From Stappia stellulata DSM 5886 (GTDB lineage: Bacteria; Pseudomonadota; Alphaproteobacteria; Rhizobiales; Stappiaceae): a stretch of 64,000 nucleotides of DNA. The notes under the pieces are model-generated. The model was given only the letters and a program-made list of their open reading frames with translations. It searched no databases and was not told the DNA's origin. Below are positions 34,037-43,071 of the stretch, one piece after another. Position numbers and translations under genes: made by a program. Each line of letters starts with the position of its first letter. Within the stretch, counting starts at the first letter, position 1. The stretch is taken from positions 496,001 to 560,000 of the forward strand of contig NZ_KE384083.1 of NCBI RefSeq assembly GCF_000423705.1, read 5' to 3'.

Positions 34037-35185
34037 ATGGATGTCGCAGCCTCCCACTCACGGACACGCCCCGCCGCCCGGTCGCTTGCCGCGCGCCTGC
34101 GCGGATGGCGCAACCGGCTGATCGCCAGCGCCAGCTTCCAGAACCGGGTGGCGAGCCTGCCGGGCCTGCGATGGATCGCAAGGCGCAATGCCCGCGACCT
34201 GTTTCGCATCAACGCGGGTTTTCTCTATTCCCAGATCCTTTTCGCAGCCGTCGAAAGCGGACTGCTGACACGGCTCAGGGACGGCGGCCGCAGCGCGGAT
34301 GCGCTCGCCGCCGCATGCGGACTTGCCCCGGCCCCGATGGAGCGCCTGCTGATCGCGGCGCAGGGCCTGAAGCTCGTCACCCGGCTCGGGGACGGGACCT
34401 GGTGGCTGGACGATCTCGGCGCCGTGGTCGCGGGCAACCCCGGGATCGCGGCCATGATCCGCCATCATGCGATGGTCTACCGCGACCTGAGCGACCCCCT
34501 CGCGCTTCTGACATCCACGGAAGAAACGGAAACCTCCCGCTTCTGGGCCTATGCGGGCGCGCAAGATGCGGCACGCATCGATCCGGCGACGGCCGCCGCC
34601 TACTCGGACCTCATGCACCTCAGTCAGGACCTGATCGCCACCGAGGTGCTGAGAGCCTACGACTTCTCGCCCCATGCCGGACTGCTCGACATCGGCGGTG
34701 GCGACGGCACGTTTCTCAGCGCGGTTGCCGCGCGCCACCCGGCGCTCGACCTCCTGCTGTTCGATCTGCCCGCGGTCGCCGAACGGGCGGAAGCGGCAAT
34801 GCAGGCACGCGGCCTCGGGGCACGCACGCGCTGCTTCGGCGGCAGTTTCTTCGACGATCCGCTTCCCTCCGGCGCCGACTGCCTGAGCCTGGTGCGGGTG
34901 CTCTGCGACCATGAGGATGCCGCCGTGCTTGCGCTGCTGCGCACCATTCGCGCCGCGATGAGCGAGCAGGACACGTTGCTGATCGCCGAGCCCATGGCCG
35001 GAACCGACGACGACCGGCGATTCGCGGCAGCCTATTTCGAATTCTATTTTCTCGCGATGCGCTCCGGTCACTGCAGGACGCCCGCCCATTTGCGGGACCT
35101 GCTGAAACAGGCCGGCTTTTCCCGAATCTTCGAACGACGCACCAGCATGCCGCTGTTCGCGGGCCTCCTGGTCGCGCGTGTCTAG
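34037..35185 (+). CDS. crtF: Demethylspheroidene (hydroxycarotenoid) O-methyltransferase
   Basis: 382 aa SAM-dependent methyltransferase of the dimerising O-methyltransferase family. It methylates the 1-hydroxyl of acyclic carotenoids to give spheroidene/spirilloxanthin-type methoxy groups. The N-terminal dimerisation/winged-helix part (FLYSQILFAAVESGLLTRL) is followed by the SAM-binding site GLLDIGGGDGTFLSAVAARH near residue 215, then LLFDLPAVAERAEAAM and SGADCLSLVRVLCDHEDAAV. Operon with crtE. Presence together with crtC and crtD fixes the carotenoid class as methoxylated acyclic. Confidence 0.95.
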   Translation: MDVAASHSRTRPAARSLAARLRGWRNRLIASASFQNRVASLPGLRWIARRNARDLFRINAGFLYSQILFAAVESGLLTRLRDGGRSADALAAACGLAPAPMERLLIAAQGLKLVTRLGDGTWWLDDLGAVVAGNPGIAAMIRHHAMVYRDLSDPLALLTSTEETETSRFWAYAGAQDAARIDPATAAAYSDLMHLSQDLIATEVLRAYDFSPHAGLLDIGGGDGTFLSAVAARHPALDLLLFDLPAVAERAEAAMQARGLGARTRCFGGSFFDDPLPSGADCLSLVRVLCDHEDAAVLALLRTIRAAMSEQDTLLIAEPMAGTDDDRRFAAAYFEFYFLAMRSGHCRTPAHLRDLLKQAGFSRIFERRTSMPLFAGLLVARV

Positions 35186-35209
35186 GTGGCGTGACAGCGC
35201 CTGCGTGTG

Positions 35210-35227
35210 TGTAAAAACTAATTGACA
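35210..35227. promoter_or_regulatory. PpsR/CrtJ-type box 1 (bchC)
   Basis: Exact TGT-N12-ACA (TGTAAAAACTAATTGACA), about 78 bp before the preferred bchC start. Confidence 0.8.
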
Positions 35228-35235
35228 CTCTTATT

Positions 35236-35253
35236 TGTAGTTTTAATATGACA
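35236..35253. promoter_or_regulatory. PpsR/CrtJ-type box 2 (bchC)
   Basis: Exact TGT-N12-ACA (TGTAGTTTTAATATGACA), 8 bp after box 1: the paired bchC operator known from Rhodobacter. It covers an in-frame ATG at 35248, which therefore is unlikely to be the bchC start. Confidence 0.8.
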
Positions 35254-35304
35254 CTCAGGGAGGCAGAGCCTGACGACCCAATCTCGATCAGGCCAATGCG
35301 ACAC

Positions 35305-36246
35305 ATGTTCACCTCGGCAATTGTGCTCGACAAACCGCACGACATAGGCCTTCGGGACGTCGAACTGACGCCAGCCGGAGCCGCCGACGTGACGGTTGAC
35401 GTTGCCTGGAGCGGCATCAGCACGGGCACCGAGAAGCTGTTCTTCGACGGCACCATGCCCCCCTTCCCGGGCATGGGCTATCCGCTGGTTCCCGGGTATG
35501 AATCGGTCGGCCAGGTAATCGAGGCCGGCGCGGACAGCGGCTTTTCACAAGGCGAAACGGTCTTCGTCCCCGGGGCCAATTGCTACAGCGACGCGCGCGG
35601 CCTGTTCGGCGCGACGGCGGCGCGGGTGGTCCTTCCCGGGTCTCGCGCCATCCGGATTTCAGACGCACTCGGCGAGGATGCGGTGCTGCTGTCGCTTGCA
35701 GCCACCGCCCATCATGCCTTGACACTTCAGGACGCGATCGCGCCGGAACTGGTCGTGGGCTTCGGGGTCCTCGGGCGCCTCATCGCCCGCACCGCCATCG
35801 CCCTCGGGCATCCCGCGCCGCGCGTATGGGAACGCGACCCCGCACGGCGCGACACCAGCGAGGCCGTCGAGGTGATCGATGGCGCGGACGACGCGCGCAA
35901 GGACTATGGCGCCATCGTGGATGTCAGCGGCGACCCGACGATCCTCGACACGCTGGTCGCACGCCTTGCAAAGGGCGGCACGGTCACGCTTGCCGGTTTT
36001 TACGCCACCCCGCTCAGCTTCTCGTTTCCGCCGGCCTTCATGCGCGAGGCCCGGCTCCACATCGCGGCGGAGTTCACCTCCGCGGATCTCGCGGCGGTGA
36101 TGCGCCTTGTCGACAGCGGACGGCTGTCGCTTGGCGGACTGATCAGCCACCGCGCCGACGCAGGCGATGCTCCCAAGGCCTATTCGACCGCCTTCGGCGA
36201 CCCGCACTGCACGAAAATGGTTTTGGACTGGAGGAGGAACGGATGA
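35305..36246 (+). CDS. bchC: 3-hydroxyethyl bacteriochlorophyllide a dehydrogenase
   Basis: 313 aa from ATG 35305. Oxidises the C3 1-hydroxyethyl group to acetyl, the last ring modification to bacteriochlorophyllide a. MDR/alcohol-dehydrogenase-like protein: WSGISTGTEKLFFDGTMPPF, GYPLVPGYESVGQVIEAGAD, a nucleotide-binding segment VVGFGVLGRLIARTAIALGH and DVSGDPTILDTLVARLAKGG. An upstream ATG at 35248 lies in a PpsR box. ATG 35296 is possible but too close to its AGG; 35305 matches the family N-terminus (MFTSAIVLDKP). First gene of the bchCXYZ-puf superoperon; its stop overlaps bchX. Confidence 0.94.
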   Translation: MFTSAIVLDKPHDIGLRDVELTPAGAADVTVDVAWSGISTGTEKLFFDGTMPPFPGMGYPLVPGYESVGQVIEAGADSGFSQGETVFVPGANCYSDARGLFGATAARVVLPGSRAIRISDALGEDAVLLSLAATAHHALTLQDAIAPELVVGFGVLGRLIARTAIALGHPAPRVWERDPARRDTSEAVEVIDGADDARKDYGAIVDVSGDPTILDTLVARLAKGGTVTLAGFYATPLSFSFPPAFMREARLHIAAEFTSADLAAVMRLVDSGRLSLGGLISHRADAGDAPKAYSTAFGDPHCTKMVLDWRRNG

Positions 36247-37268
36247 CCGAAGGCATGGAGCCGAGGATCGACGCCGATCCGGAGAGCAACGAGAGCTATG
36301 ACGCGCGTCTTCGGGCGGAAGCCGCCCAGGAGCCGGCGCCGCTGCCGGTCAGCGAGGCGACCAAGGACACCCAGGTCATCGCGATCTACGGCAAGGGCGG
36401 CATCGGCAAGAGCTTCACGCTCGCCAATCTCTCCTACATGCTGGCCCAACTCGGCAAGAAGGTGCTGCTGATCGGCTGCGATCCCAAGAGCGACACCACG
36501 TCGCTGCTTTTCGGCGGACGCGCCTGCCCGACGATCATCGCAACCGCGTCCCAGAAGAAGGAAGCCGGCGAGGAAGTCGCCATCGGCGACGTCTGCTTCA
36601 AGCGCGACGGCGTCTTCGCCATGGAACTCGGCGGACCCGAGGTCGGCCGCGGCTGCGGCGGACGCGGCATCATCCACGGCTTCGAGATCCTTGAAAAGCT
36701 CGGCTTCCACGAATGGGATTTCGACTACGTCCTGCTCGACTTTCTGGGCGACGTTGTCTGCGGCGGCTTCGGCCTGCCCATCGCCCGCGACATGTGCCAG
36801 AAGGTCGTCGTCGTCGGATCCAACGACCTGCAGTCGCTTTATGTCGCCAACAACGTCTGCTCGGCGGTGGAATACTTCCGCAAGCTCGGTGGCAACGTCG
36901 GCGTGGCCGGAATGGTGGTCAACAAGGACGACGGCACCGGCGAGGCCCACGCCTTCGCCGAACGGGTCGGCATTCCGGTGCTCGCGGCCGTCCCGCAGCA
37001 CGAGGACATCCGCCGCAAGAGCGCCAACTACCAGATCATCGGCCATCCCGACGGCGAATGGGGACCGCTCTTCCAGGAGCTCGCCGACAACCTGTGCGAT
37101 GCCCCGCCGGTGCAGCCGGCGCCGCTGACGCAGGACGATCTGATCGCCCTCTTCGACACCGAGCAGACCGGCGGCGACTTCAAGCTGCAGCCGGCGACGG
37201 TGGAAGACATGTGCGCCGCCTCGACACTCGACAAGCGGTCCCTCGAAGTCATCTACGACACGGTTTGA
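36243..37268 (+). CDS. bchX: Chlorophyllide a reductase iron protein subunit X
   Basis: 341 aa NifH-like ATPase that donates electrons to BchYZ in reduction of ring B, giving the bacteriochlorin. P-loop [19 protein letters not shown] near residue 47. Switch I/II and the cluster ligands lie in GRGCGGRGIIHGFEIL and [20 protein letters not shown], with two Cys bridging one 4Fe-4S per dimer. It has an N-terminal extension of about 40 acidic residues relative to BchL, usual for BchX. The ATG at 36243 overlaps the bchC TGA. Confidence 0.97.
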   Translation: MTEGMEPRIDADPESNESYDARLRAEAAQEPAPLPVSEATKDTQVIAIYGKGGIGKSFTLANLSYMLAQLGKKVLLIGCDPKSDTTSLLFGGRACPTIIATASQKKEAGEEVAIGDVCFKRDGVFAMELGGPEVGRGCGGRGIIHGFEILEKLGFHEWDFDYVLLDFLGDVVCGGFGLPIARDMCQKVVVVGSNDLQSLYVANNVCSAVEYFRKLGGNVGVAGMVVNKDDGTGEAHAFAERVGIPVLAAVPQHEDIRRKSANYQIIGHPDGEWGPLFQELADNLCDAPPVQPAPLTQDDLIALFDTEQTGGDFKLQPATVEDMCAASTLDKRSLEVIYDTV

Positions 37269-37275
37269 GGCGGTC

Positions 37276-38826
37276 ATGAGCGACGACATCCCCCCCCTCT
37301 CCGCATCCGGCGACACGCCCGGCGCGCCGCAGGCAAGCGGCGTCGACGGACTGGGCTGTCACGCCGGCGCGGACACCATGAAGGCGGCCGCGCGCGCGGC
37401 CGGCAAATCCGAAACGCTCGACCGCTACGAGCGCGACTATCCCAAGGGGCCGCACGACCAGCCACAATCGATGTGCCCGGCCTTCGGCTCCCTGCGCGTG
37501 GGCTTGCGCATGCGCCGCGTGGCGACGCTCCTGTCGGGATCGGCCTGTTGCGTCTACGGCCTGACCTTCACCTCGCATTTCTACGGCGCCAAGCGCTCGG
37601 TCGGCTATGTCCCCTTCTCCTCGGAAACGCTGGTGACGGGCAAGCTTTACGAGGACATCCGCGACGCGGTGCGCGAAGTTGCAAAGCCGGAAGACTATGA
37701 CGCCGTCATCGTCACCAGCCTGTGCGTTCCCACAGCTTCCGGTGTTCCCCTGCAAATGCTGCCGAAGGAAATCGACGGCGTGCGCATCGTCGGTATCGAC
37801 GTGCCCGGCTTCGGCATCCCCACGCATGCGGAAGCCAAGGACGTGTTGTCCGCCGCCATGCTGAAGTATGCCCGCCAGGAGGTTGTTTCCGGCCCCGTCC
37901 AGGCGCCGCGCGCGGGCGTCGAGGACCGCCCGACGGTGACGCTGCTCGGCGAGGTCTTCCCCGCCGATCCGGTCATCATCGGCCGCATGCTCGCCCCCAT
38001 GGGGCTTGCCGCCGGCCCGGTCGTGCCGGTGCGCGAGTGGCGCGAGCTCTATGCCGCGCTCGACGGCGATGTCGTTGCCGCGGTCCATCCCTTCTACACA
38101 GCCTCGGTCCGCGAGTTCCAGGAAGCGGGCCGCCCGATCGTGGGGTCGGCCCCCGTCGGGCTGGATGGCACCGACGCCTGGCTCTCGGCGATTGCCGACA
38201 CGCTCAATGTCGCGCCGGATGCGCGCGACGGCGTGCGCAATGCCATGCGCGGCGCCATTTCCGGCGCGCTTGAGGAAAACCGGATCAACGGGCGCATCAC
38301 ACTGTCGGGCTACGAGGGCTCGGAGCTGATTGTCGCCCGTCTGCTGGTCGAATCCGGTGCCGACCTGCGCTATGTCGGCACGGCCTGCCCAAAGACCCCC
38401 TGGTCGGCGGCCGACGCGCAATGGCTCGAGGCCCAGGGCGTGGAGGTGCAGTACCGGGCGTCACTTGAACAGGACCTTGCCGCTTTCCGCGAATTCCGGC
38501 CCGACCTCGTCATCGGCACGACGCCGGTGGTCCAGGCGGCCAAGGAAGCCTCCGTCCCCTCGCTCTATTTCACCAATCTGATCTCGGCCCGCCCGCTGAT
38601 GGGACCGGCTGGCGCGGGCGCGCTCGCGCAGGTGATCAACGCCGCGATTGCCAACAAGCCGCGGTTCGACCGGATGTCCGCCTTCTTCGAGGGCGTCGGC
38701 ACCGGAGATGCCGGCGGCGTCTGGCGCGACACGCCGGTGGAACGCCCGGCGTTCCGCAAGAAGTTCGCGGCCAAGACACGCGTTTCCAAGAACGCCGTCG
38801 ATGCCGGGGAGGCCGTTGGATGCTGA
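37276..38826 (+). CDS. bchY: Chlorophyllide a reductase subunit Y
   Basis: 516 aa nitrogenase-like catalytic subunit that with BchZ holds the 4Fe-4S NB-type cluster and binds chlorophyllide a. Visible are [40 protein letters not shown] with the cluster Cys residues, and the conserved [24 protein letters not shown] lies 6 bp before the ATG; the gene starts 7 bp after bchX. The N-terminal 45 residues are low-complexity Gly/Ala/Asp. The end overlaps bchZ. Confidence 0.96.
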   Translation: MSDDIPPLSASGDTPGAPQASGVDGLGCHAGADTMKAAARAAGKSETLDRYERDYPKGPHDQPQSMCPAFGSLRVGLRMRRVATLLSGSACCVYGLTFTSHFYGAKRSVGYVPFSSETLVTGKLYEDIRDAVREVAKPEDYDAVIVTSLCVPTASGVPLQMLPKEIDGVRIVGIDVPGFGIPTHAEAKDVLSAAMLKYARQEVVSGPVQAPRAGVEDRPTVTLLGEVFPADPVIIGRMLAPMGLAAGPVVPVREWRELYAALDGDVVAAVHPFYTASVREFQEAGRPIVGSAPVGLDGTDAWLSAIADTLNVAPDARDGVRNAMRGAISGALEENRINGRITLSGYEGSELIVARLLVESGADLRYVGTACPKTPWSAADAQWLEAQGVEVQYRASLEQDLAAFREFRPDLVIGTTPVVQAAKEASVPSLYFTNLISARPLMGPAGAGALAQVINAAIANKPRFDRMSAFFEGVGTGDAGGVWRDTPVERPAFRKKFAAKTRVSKNAVDAGEAVGC

Positions 38827-40277
38827 TCCTCGACCACGACAGGGCCGGCGGCTACTGGGGTTCGGTCTATGCCTTCACGGCGATCAAGGGCCTGCAGGTG
38901 ATCATCGACGGGCCGGTCGGCTGCGAGAACCTGCCGGTGACCTCGGTGCTGCATTACACCGACGCCCTGCCCCCGCACGAACTGCCCATCGTCGTCACCG
39001 GCCTCGGCGAGGACGAACTGGGCCAGCACGGCACCGAAGGGGCGATGAAACGCGCGCGCGCAGCCCTCGATCCCGACCTTCCGGCCGTGGTCGTCACCGG
39101 CTCGATCGCCGAGATGATCGGCGGCGGGGTGACGCCGGAAGGAAGCAACATCCAGCGCTTCCTGCCGCGCACCATCGACGAGGATCAGTGGCAAAGCGCC
39201 GACCGTGCGCTGAAGTGGCTTTGGACGGAATACGGCCCGAAGAAGGGCCGCGTGCGCCCACCGAAAGCCCGGAAAGAGGGCGAGCGGCCCAAGGTCAATA
39301 TCATCGGGCCGATCTACGGCACCTTCAATCTGCCCTCGGATCTCGCGGAAATCGTGCGCCTGGTGGAAGGCATCGGGGCGGAAGTCCACATGACCTTCCC
39401 GCTCGGCAGCCATCTGGCAGACGTCAACCGGCTGGCCGAGGCGGAGGTCAACATCTGCCTGTATCGCGAGTTCGGGCGTCTGTTGTGCGAGGCGCTGGAT
39501 CGCCCCTACCTGCAGGCGCCGATCGGCATTCACTCGACCACCGCCTTCCTGGAAACGCTGGGCGAGATGCTCGGTCTCGACCCCTATCCCTTCATCGCGC
39601 GCGAGAAGCACACGACGCTGAAGCCGATGTGGGACCTGTGGCGCTCGGTCACCCAGGACTTCTTCGGAACCGCGAGTTTCGCCGTCGTCGCCGGCGAAAC
39701 CTACGAGCGCGGCATCCGCAATTTCCTGGAAGACGAGATGGGACTGCCCTGCGTTTTCTCCGTGCAACGATGCGCCGGGGCCAAGACCGACAATGCCGCA
39801 ATTCGCGAGAAAATCCGTACGACGCCGCCGCTGATCATGTTCGGCTCCTACAACGAGCGCATGTATCTGGCGGAAGCCGGCGCAAAGGCGATCTACATCC
39901 CGGTGTCCTTCCCCGGCGCAATCATCCGCCGGCACACCGGCACGCCGGTGATGGGCTATTCGGGCGCGACCTGGGTCATCCAGGAGGTCTGCAACGCGCT
40001 GTTCGATGCGCTGTTCAACATCCTGCCCCTGTCCAGCGAACTCGATGCCGTCGACGCAACGCCGGTCCGCCGGGAGGGCGAGATGGCGTGGAGCGACGAT
40101 GCGCGTGCCGCGCTCGACGAAATGGTGGAAGCCGAACCCGTTCTCATCCGGATTTCAGCCGCCAAACGGCTGCGCGACGCGGCCGAGGCTGCCGCGCGCA
40201 AAGCCGGCGCGGACATTGTCGAAAGACCCCATTTGCCCGGCGCCAGAGCGCCACGCGAAGTCGAACCGGCCGTCTAG
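38820..40277 (+). CDS. bchZ: Chlorophyllide a reductase subunit Z
   Basis: 485 aa partner of BchY. N-terminal [20 protein letters not shown], cluster region [20 protein letters not shown] (Cys ligand), [20 protein letters not shown], and the C-terminal region with [20 protein letters not shown] are all characteristic of BchZ. The ATG at 38820 is inside the last codons of bchY, implying coupled translation of the heterotetramer. Continues into pufQ after 56 bp, so puf expression may partly come from the bchC promoter as in Rhodobacter. Confidence 0.96.
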   Translation: MLILDHDRAGGYWGSVYAFTAIKGLQVIIDGPVGCENLPVTSVLHYTDALPPHELPIVVTGLGEDELGQHGTEGAMKRARAALDPDLPAVVVTGSIAEMIGGGVTPEGSNIQRFLPRTIDEDQWQSADRALKWLWTEYGPKKGRVRPPKARKEGERPKVNIIGPIYGTFNLPSDLAEIVRLVEGIGAEVHMTFPLGSHLADVNRLAEAEVNICLYREFGRLLCEALDRPYLQAPIGIHSTTAFLETLGEMLGLDPYPFIAREKHTTLKPMWDLWRSVTQDFFGTASFAVVAGETYERGIRNFLEDEMGLPCVFSVQRCAGAKTDNAAIREKIRTTPPLIMFGSYNERMYLAEAGAKAIYIPVSFPGAIIRRHTGTPVMGYSGATWVIQEVCNALFDALFNILPLSSELDAVDATPVRREGEMAWSDDARAALDEMVEAEPVLIRISAAKRLRDAAEAAARKAGADIVERPHLPGARAPREVEPAV

Positions 40278-40333
40278 CCGGCAACCCGTCGCGCGCCGGC
40301 ATCGCGCCGACGCGCCAGTGGAGGAGCAAGAGC

Positions 40334-40573
40334 ATGATCACGAGAAAGCAGCGCCGCTGCGACGGCTCGGGCCTGACCGACCCCTGGGACCGCCTCGAAT
40401 ACAAGGCGCTCGTCGCCCTTGCCTTCATTCTTTGCCTCGGCGCCGGCCTCGCCAAGCGGATCCTCCGTCTGGCGGCCCCGCGTCCGGCCAAGCCCCCTTA
40501 CCTCCGCGAGAGCATTTTCGCAGAGGCGAAATCCGCAGCGCATGCCGCGGTTGGCTACGCGTTCATCGCGTAA
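40334..40573 (+). CDS. pufQ: PufQ, bacteriochlorophyll/LH1 assembly-linked membrane protein
   Basis: 79 aa. One hydrophobic helix lies at about residues 26-44 (ALVALAFILCLGAGLA), preceded by a basic N-terminus with YKALVALAF as in PufQ (EYRxYFALIF-like). The C-terminal RESIFAEAKSAAHAAVGYAF resembles the R-E/S-x-x-A-E-A-x-x-x pattern of PufQ tails. GGAGGAG precedes the ATG by about 8 bp. Its position, between bchZ and pufB, is diagnostic. PufQ is needed for normal bacteriochlorophyll levels, probably by binding or delivering pigment intermediates. The start of the puf operon proper. Confidence 0.85.
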   Translation: MITRKQRRCDGSGLTDPWDRLEYKALVALAFILCLGAGLAKRILRLAAPRPAKPPYLRESIFAEAKSAAHAAVGYAFIA

Positions 40574-40582
40574 GCACTCACC

Positions 40583-40629
40583 TGCCGGCGTCCAAAACCG
40601 GCAATCGCCTAAAGCGGGTCTGCGCCCGC
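40583..40629 (+). other. Stem-loops in the pufQ-pufB intercistronic region
   Basis: Two short hairpins: TGCCGG/CCGGCA (40583-40603) and GCGGG/CCCGC (40614-40629). Similar structures upstream of pufB in relatives are associated with mRNA processing and pufBA stability. No T-tract follows, so they are not simple terminators. Confidence 0.4.
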
Positions 40630-40684
40630 CCCGGCACCCCAGCCGCGGGGGATTCGTGGCTTACACGACTAGGAGGTGACGTTC

Positions 40685-40906
40685 ATGGCTAGCCCTGACA
40701 ACGTCTCACTTTCGGGTCTTACCGAGAGCGAAGCTCAGGAGATCCACAAGTACTTTATCCAAGGCTTCTTGGGATTCACGGCGATTGCGATCGTCGCGCA
40801 TCTCTTGGTCTGGCTTTGGCGCCCGTGGATCCCCGGACCCAACGGCTATGCCGCGCTCGACGGCGTGACAGAAACCGTCACCGCGCTCCTTCCCGTCCTC
40901 GCATAG
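40685..40906 (+). CDS. pufB: Light-harvesting LH1 beta polypeptide
   Basis: 73 aa. The N-terminal polar segment with [19 protein letters not shown] leads into the single transmembrane helix, whose [13 protein letters not shown] carries the His that ligates bacteriochlorophyll and the conserved Trp residues. After [11 protein letters not shown] it continues with about 17 extra residues ([18 protein letters not shown]) that most mature beta chains lack; Rhodospirillum rubrum has a similar encoded tail. ATG 40685 has a perfect GGAGGTGA RBS (an ATG at 40676 lies inside that RBS). Forms the LH1 ring with PufA. Confidence 0.96.
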   Translation: MASPDNVSLSGLTESEAQEIHKYFIQGFLGFTAIAIVAHLLVWLWRPWIPGPNGYAALDGVTETVTALLPVLA

Positions 40907-40916
40907 GAGAAAAGCT

Positions 40917-41117
40917 ATGTGGAGAATTTGGTATTTGTTCGACCCTCGCCGCGTGATGGTCGGACTGGCCGTCTTCCTGTTCTCGCTGGCCATTCTCATC
41001 CACTTCATCCTGCTCAGCACGGATCGGTTCAACTGGCTGGAAGGCGCGTCCACGACGACCAGCTCGATCGAACAGTCCGTCACGGATGGCGTGGAGCCAG
41101 TGCGAATGCTCGGATAA
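40917..41117 (+). CDS. pufA: Light-harvesting LH1 alpha polypeptide
   Basis: 66 aa. [20 protein letters not shown] is the canonical LH1 alpha N-terminus. The transmembrane helix contains [20 protein letters not shown], with His as the bacteriochlorophyll ligand and the NWLE tail that contributes to red-shifted absorption. GGAG precedes the ATG, 10 bp after pufB. A strong hairpin follows the stop, which would protect the pufBA message and give the usual excess of antenna over reaction-centre mRNA. Confidence 0.97.
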   Translation: MWRIWYLFDPRRVMVGLAVFLFSLAILIHFILLSTDRFNWLEGASTTTSSIEQSVTDGVEPVRMLG

Positions 41118-41132
41118 CGGCGCTTGCGACAA

Positions 41133-41173
41133 GGTGGTGGGCGACACCGGCGACGCCCGCGTTGCCCGCTACC
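41133..41173 (+). other. Intercistronic pufA-pufL mRNA-stabilising hairpin
   Basis: GGTGGTGGGC (41133-41142) pairs with GCCCGCTACC (41164-41173): ten pairs, including two G-U. Three further inner pairs are possible. There is no T-tract. Position and strength match the hairpin that stabilises pufBA segments and lowers pufLM message in other purple bacteria. Confidence 0.65.
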
Positions 41174-41237
41174 GAAACTCCCTGACATCCACTGGGCTAT
41201 CCGCTGGCACGGATCAAACCAAGCAGGAGGAACGACG

Positions 41238-42083
41238 ATGGCGTTGCTCAGTTTCGAACGAAAATACCGCGTGCGCGGCGGCACCCTCATCGGCGGCGAT
41301 CTGTTCGACTTTTGGGTCGGACCGTTTTACGTCGGATTCTTCGGAGTTGTGGGGCTCTTCTTCATCATTACGGGCACCGCGCTCGTCGTCTACGGCGCCG
41401 CGATCGGCCCGACCTGGAACATCTGGCGCATTTCGATCGCGCCGCCGGATCTCAGTTACGGTCTGGCGCTGGCACCGCTCAAGGAGGGCGGTCTGTGGCA
41501 GATCATCACGGTCTGCGCCATCGGGTCCTTCGTTTCCTGGGCGCTGCGTGAGGTCGAGATTTGCCGAAAGCTCGGCATAGGCTATCACGTGCCCTTCGCC
41601 TTCGCTTTCGCCATCTTTGCCTATGTGACGCTGGTGGTGATCCGTCCCTTGCTGCTCGGCGCCTGGGGACATGGCTTTCCCTACGGGATCTTCTCCCACC
41701 TCGACTGGGTGTCGAACGTCGGCTACCAGTATCTGCACTTCCACTACAATCCGGCGCATATGATCGCGGTGACATTCTTCTTCACCACGACACTTGCCCT
41801 GTCCCTGCATGGCGGCCTGATCCTTTCGGCAGCCAATCCCGGCCGCGACCGGACCGACCCGTCCAAGCAAGCCGAGATGAAGACGCCGGAATACGAGGAC
41901 ACCTTCTTCCGCGACACCATCGGCTATTCGATCGGCACGCTCGGCATTCACCGGCTCGGTCTGGTGCTTGCGCTGAACGCCGGGTTCTGGAGCGCCGTGT
42001 GCATCGTCATCAGCGGACCGTTCTGGAACCAGGGCTGGCCGCAGTGGTGGAGCTGGTGGCTCAATCTTCCCTTCTGGAGCTGA
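41238..42083 (+). CDS. pufL: Photosynthetic reaction centre L subunit
   Basis: 281 aa, five transmembrane helices, forms the active electron-transfer branch with PufM. N-terminus [20 protein letters not shown] is family-typical. Ligands for the special pair, accessory pigment and non-haem iron are in [20 protein letters not shown] and [20 protein letters not shown], and the fourth helix continues as [19 protein letters not shown], contributing to the QB side. AGGAGG precedes the ATG. Homology begins at 41238; the longer frame upstream crosses the hairpin. pufM follows after 10 bp. Confidence 0.98.
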   Translation: MALLSFERKYRVRGGTLIGGDLFDFWVGPFYVGFFGVVGLFFIITGTALVVYGAAIGPTWNIWRISIAPPDLSYGLALAPLKEGGLWQIITVCAIGSFVSWALREVEICRKLGIGYHVPFAFAFAIFAYVTLVVIRPLLLGAWGHGFPYGIFSHLDWVSNVGYQYLHFHYNPAHMIAVTFFFTTTLALSLHGGLILSAANPGRDRTDPSKQAEMKTPEYEDTFFRDTIGYSIGTLGIHRLGLVLALNAGFWSAVCIVISGPFWNQGWPQWWSWWLNLPFWS

Positions 42084-42093
42084 GGAACACGCC

Positions 42094-43071
42094 ATGTCTC
42101 AGTATCAAAACATCTTTACGCTGACGCAGGTGCGCGGGCCCTTCGAGGAAGGGATTCCGCTTCCGGCCGGGGACACTCCACGCAGCGGCAAGCCGTTTCA
42201 CCTTTGGCTCGCCGGCCTGTTCGGCAATGCCCAGATCGGACCGATCTACCTGGGATTTCTCGGATCCGTCTCGATTGCATGCGGCACGATCGCCTTTCTC
42301 ATCATCGGCCTCAACATGTGGGCGTCCGTCGGCTGGGATCCGGTGCAATTCGTCCGCCAGCTGTTCTGGCTGGCGCTCGAGCCGCCCCCCGCCAAATACG
42401 GTCTGAAGATCATACCGCCGCTCAGCGAGGGCGGCTGGTGGATCATCGCCGGCTTCTTCCTCACGACGTCGGTGCTCTTGTGGTGGGTGCGCATGTACCG
42501 CAGGGCGCGCCAACTCGAGATGGGCACGCATGTGTGCTGGGCCTTCGCCGCCGCGATCTGGCTTTTCCTGGTGCTCGGCTTCATCCGGCCGGTGCTGATG
42601 GGAAGCTGGGCGGAAGCCGTCCCCTTCGGGATCTTCCCGCACCTCGACTGGACCGCGTCCTTCTCGATCCGCTACGGCAACCTCTACTACAACCCGTTCC
42701 ACGCCCTTTCGATCGTTTTCCTCTATGGCTCGGTTCTGCTGTTTGCCATGCATGGCGCGACGATCCTGGCGGTCACCCGTTACGGCGGCGAACGCGAGCT
42801 TGAGCAGATCAGCGACCGCGGAACGGCCTCGGAACGCGCCGCGCTGTTCTGGCGCTGGACGATGGGCTTCAACGCCACGATGGAATCCGTTCACCGCTGG
42901 GCCTGGTGGTTCGCCGTTCTGACCCCGCTGACCGGCGGCATCGGCATCCTGCTGACCGGCACGGTCGTCGACAACTGGTACCTATGGGGCATCAAGCACG
43001 GCATCGTCGCGCCGCTCCCCGACATCTATCCGGGCGTTGTCGACCCGGCAACGACAGGAGGCGGACAATGA
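42094..43071 (+). CDS. pufM: Photosynthetic reaction centre M subunit
   Basis: 325 aa, partner of PufL. Five transmembrane helices. Ligand region [20 protein letters not shown] with the following [20 protein letters not shown] supplies special-pair and iron His. [20 protein letters not shown] forms part of the QA pocket, including iron-coordinating His/Glu. The length exceeds Rhodobacter PufM (about 307 aa) at the C-terminus, as is usual in species that have a PufC subunit for it to dock. The stop overlaps the pufC start (ATGA). Confidence 0.98.
   Translation: MSQYQNIFTLTQVRGPFEEGIPLPAGDTPRSGKPFHLWLAGLFGNAQIGPIYLGFLGSVSIACGTIAFLIIGLNMWASVGWDPVQFVRQLFWLALEPPPAKYGLKIIPPLSEGGWWIIAGFFLTTSVLLWWVRMYRRARQLEMGTHVCWAFAAAIWLFLVLGFIRPVLMGSWAEAVPFGIFPHLDWTASFSIRYGNLYYNPFHALSIVFLYGSVLLFAMHGATILAVTRYGGERELEQISDRGTASERAALFWRWTMGFNATMESVHRWAWWFAVLTPLTGGIGILLTGTVVDNWYLWGIKHGIVAPLPDIYPGVVDPATTGGGQ

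Noticed and set aside
35248-35304. ATG at 35248 as the bchC start
   Set aside because: It lies within an exact PpsR box and adds a non-conserved N-terminal stretch; family homology begins at 35305.
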